A DNA stretch of 6,027 nt from Spirochaetia bacterium. GTDB lineage: Bacteria; Spirochaetota; Spirochaetia; Treponematales; Breznakiellaceae. The first letter of the stretch is position 1. Each line of letters starts with the position of its first letter. Below are positions 5,881 through 6,027 of this stretch, piece after piece. The position numbers and the translations under genes are program-made. The notes under the pieces were generated by a model that did no database searches, was not told the DNA's origin, and saw nothing but the letters and a program-made list of their open reading frames with translations. Where the stretch lies: positions 1 through 6,027 of the forward strand of contig BNUU01000061.1 of assembly GCA_025997595.1 (NCBI GenBank). The letters run 5' to 3'.

Positions 5881-5916
5881 AAAAAACGAGGGCTATTGCA
5901 TTTACCTGCTCAGCCC
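5881..5916 (-). terminator. Possible terminator of the right-edge gene
   Basis: On the minus strand GGGCT (5916-5912) can pair with AGCCC (5894-5890), with a 17-base loop that can add a GCA/TGC pairing; TCG and six T (5886-5881) follow. The second arm belongs to direct repeat copy 3, and the loop holds the stop codon of the upstream gene. The stem is short, so support is modest. Confidence 0.4.
5890..5904 (-). repeat. 15-bp direct repeat, copy 3
   Basis: Identical to copies 1 and 2. It contains the TAA stop of the partial gene at its right and lies 21 bases upstream of the -35 box of the toxin-antitoxin promoter. Confidence 0.8.
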
Positions 5917-6027
5917 CACCGCTCCTGCGACAATGCCCCCAAGTGCGAAGGCTGTTGCGGTGAAAAAAGCGGTGCGGTAGCGGCGGCGGGATGTTTCAAG
6001 GTTCCCGATCCGCAGTTCCGCTGTTTG
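5902..6027 (-). CDS. C-terminal fragment of an unrecognised protein with a terminal membrane segment (partial)
   Basis: An open frame enters from the right edge and gives 41 residues before TAA. The visible part starts with a charged, possibly helical stretch (QTAELRIGNLETSRRRYR), then a hydrophobic alanine/glycine-rich segment (about fragment residues 19-38, FFTATAFALGGIVAGAVGL) and ends SR. Positive charges before the hydrophobic segment suggest a tail-anchored or coiled-coil-plus-anchor protein, as in some phage holin-associated small proteins, but this is only a resemblance. G/C-rich codons match the phoH operon rather than the toxin-antitoxin pair. The 5' part lies outside the window. 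I do not recognise the family. Confidence 0.6.
   Translation of the reverse strand, partial: QTAELRIGNLETSRRRYRTAFFTATAFALGGIVAGAVGLSR

Noticed and set aside
4655..5904. CRISPR array
   Set aside because: Only three 15-bp repeats with spacings of 455 and 780 bases; far outside CRISPR geometry, and no cas gene is present.
4655..5904. Integron cassette array with attC sites
   Set aside because: The repeats lack the paired R'' and R' core sites and the folded attC shape, and no integrase is visible; only the cassette-like layout is kept as an idea.

Overview
The window is most likely a piece of a spirochaete chromosome, Treponema-like. I infer this from protein style and from the gene set PhoH, PgpH-type HD protein, YbeY and TlyC/CorC-type CBS protein in one operon. 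No rRNA or species marker is present to prove it. Every gene I can support is on the minus strand, so the window reads from right to left.

Positions 43-4592 hold a tight four-gene operon in transcription order phoH, a 7TM-HD (PgpH-like) phosphodiesterase, ybeY and a corC/tlyC-like gene. Each gene overlaps the next by 1-23 bases. A TTGACA-N16-TATAGA promoter and an AGGAG ribosome site stand just before the TTG start of phoH. The theme is RNA maturation (PhoH, YbeY), probable cyclic-dinucleotide turnover at the membrane (HD protein) and a soluble CBS-domain protein. A run of 18-bp palindromic repeats sits at the ybeY/corC junction; it adds a repeated peptide tail to YbeY and contains the corC ribosome site.

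Positions 4593-5178 hold no convincing protein gene. The stretch contains the phoH promoter, a 163-bp nested inverted repeat with a terminator-like end on the plus strand, a strong terminator on the minus strand, and a roughly 100-bp element with imperfect inverted ends that resembles the sequence at the very left edge of the window.

Positions 5179-5868 hold a two-gene toxin-antitoxin module, visibly more AT-rich than the operon: a RelB/DinJ-type antitoxin followed by a MazF/PemK-like toxin, with its own promoter. At 5902-6027 is the C-terminal end of an unrecognised protein with a terminal membrane segment.

The most interesting pattern is a 15-bp word (TAAATGCAATAGCCC on the minus strand) present three times in the same orientation at 4655, 5110 and 5890. 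Two copies bracket the toxin-antitoxin module and the first two bracket most of the structured non-coding stretch. The third contains the stop codon of the upstream gene. This could mark a cassette-like or recombination-derived layout, or be a dispersed intergenic repeat.
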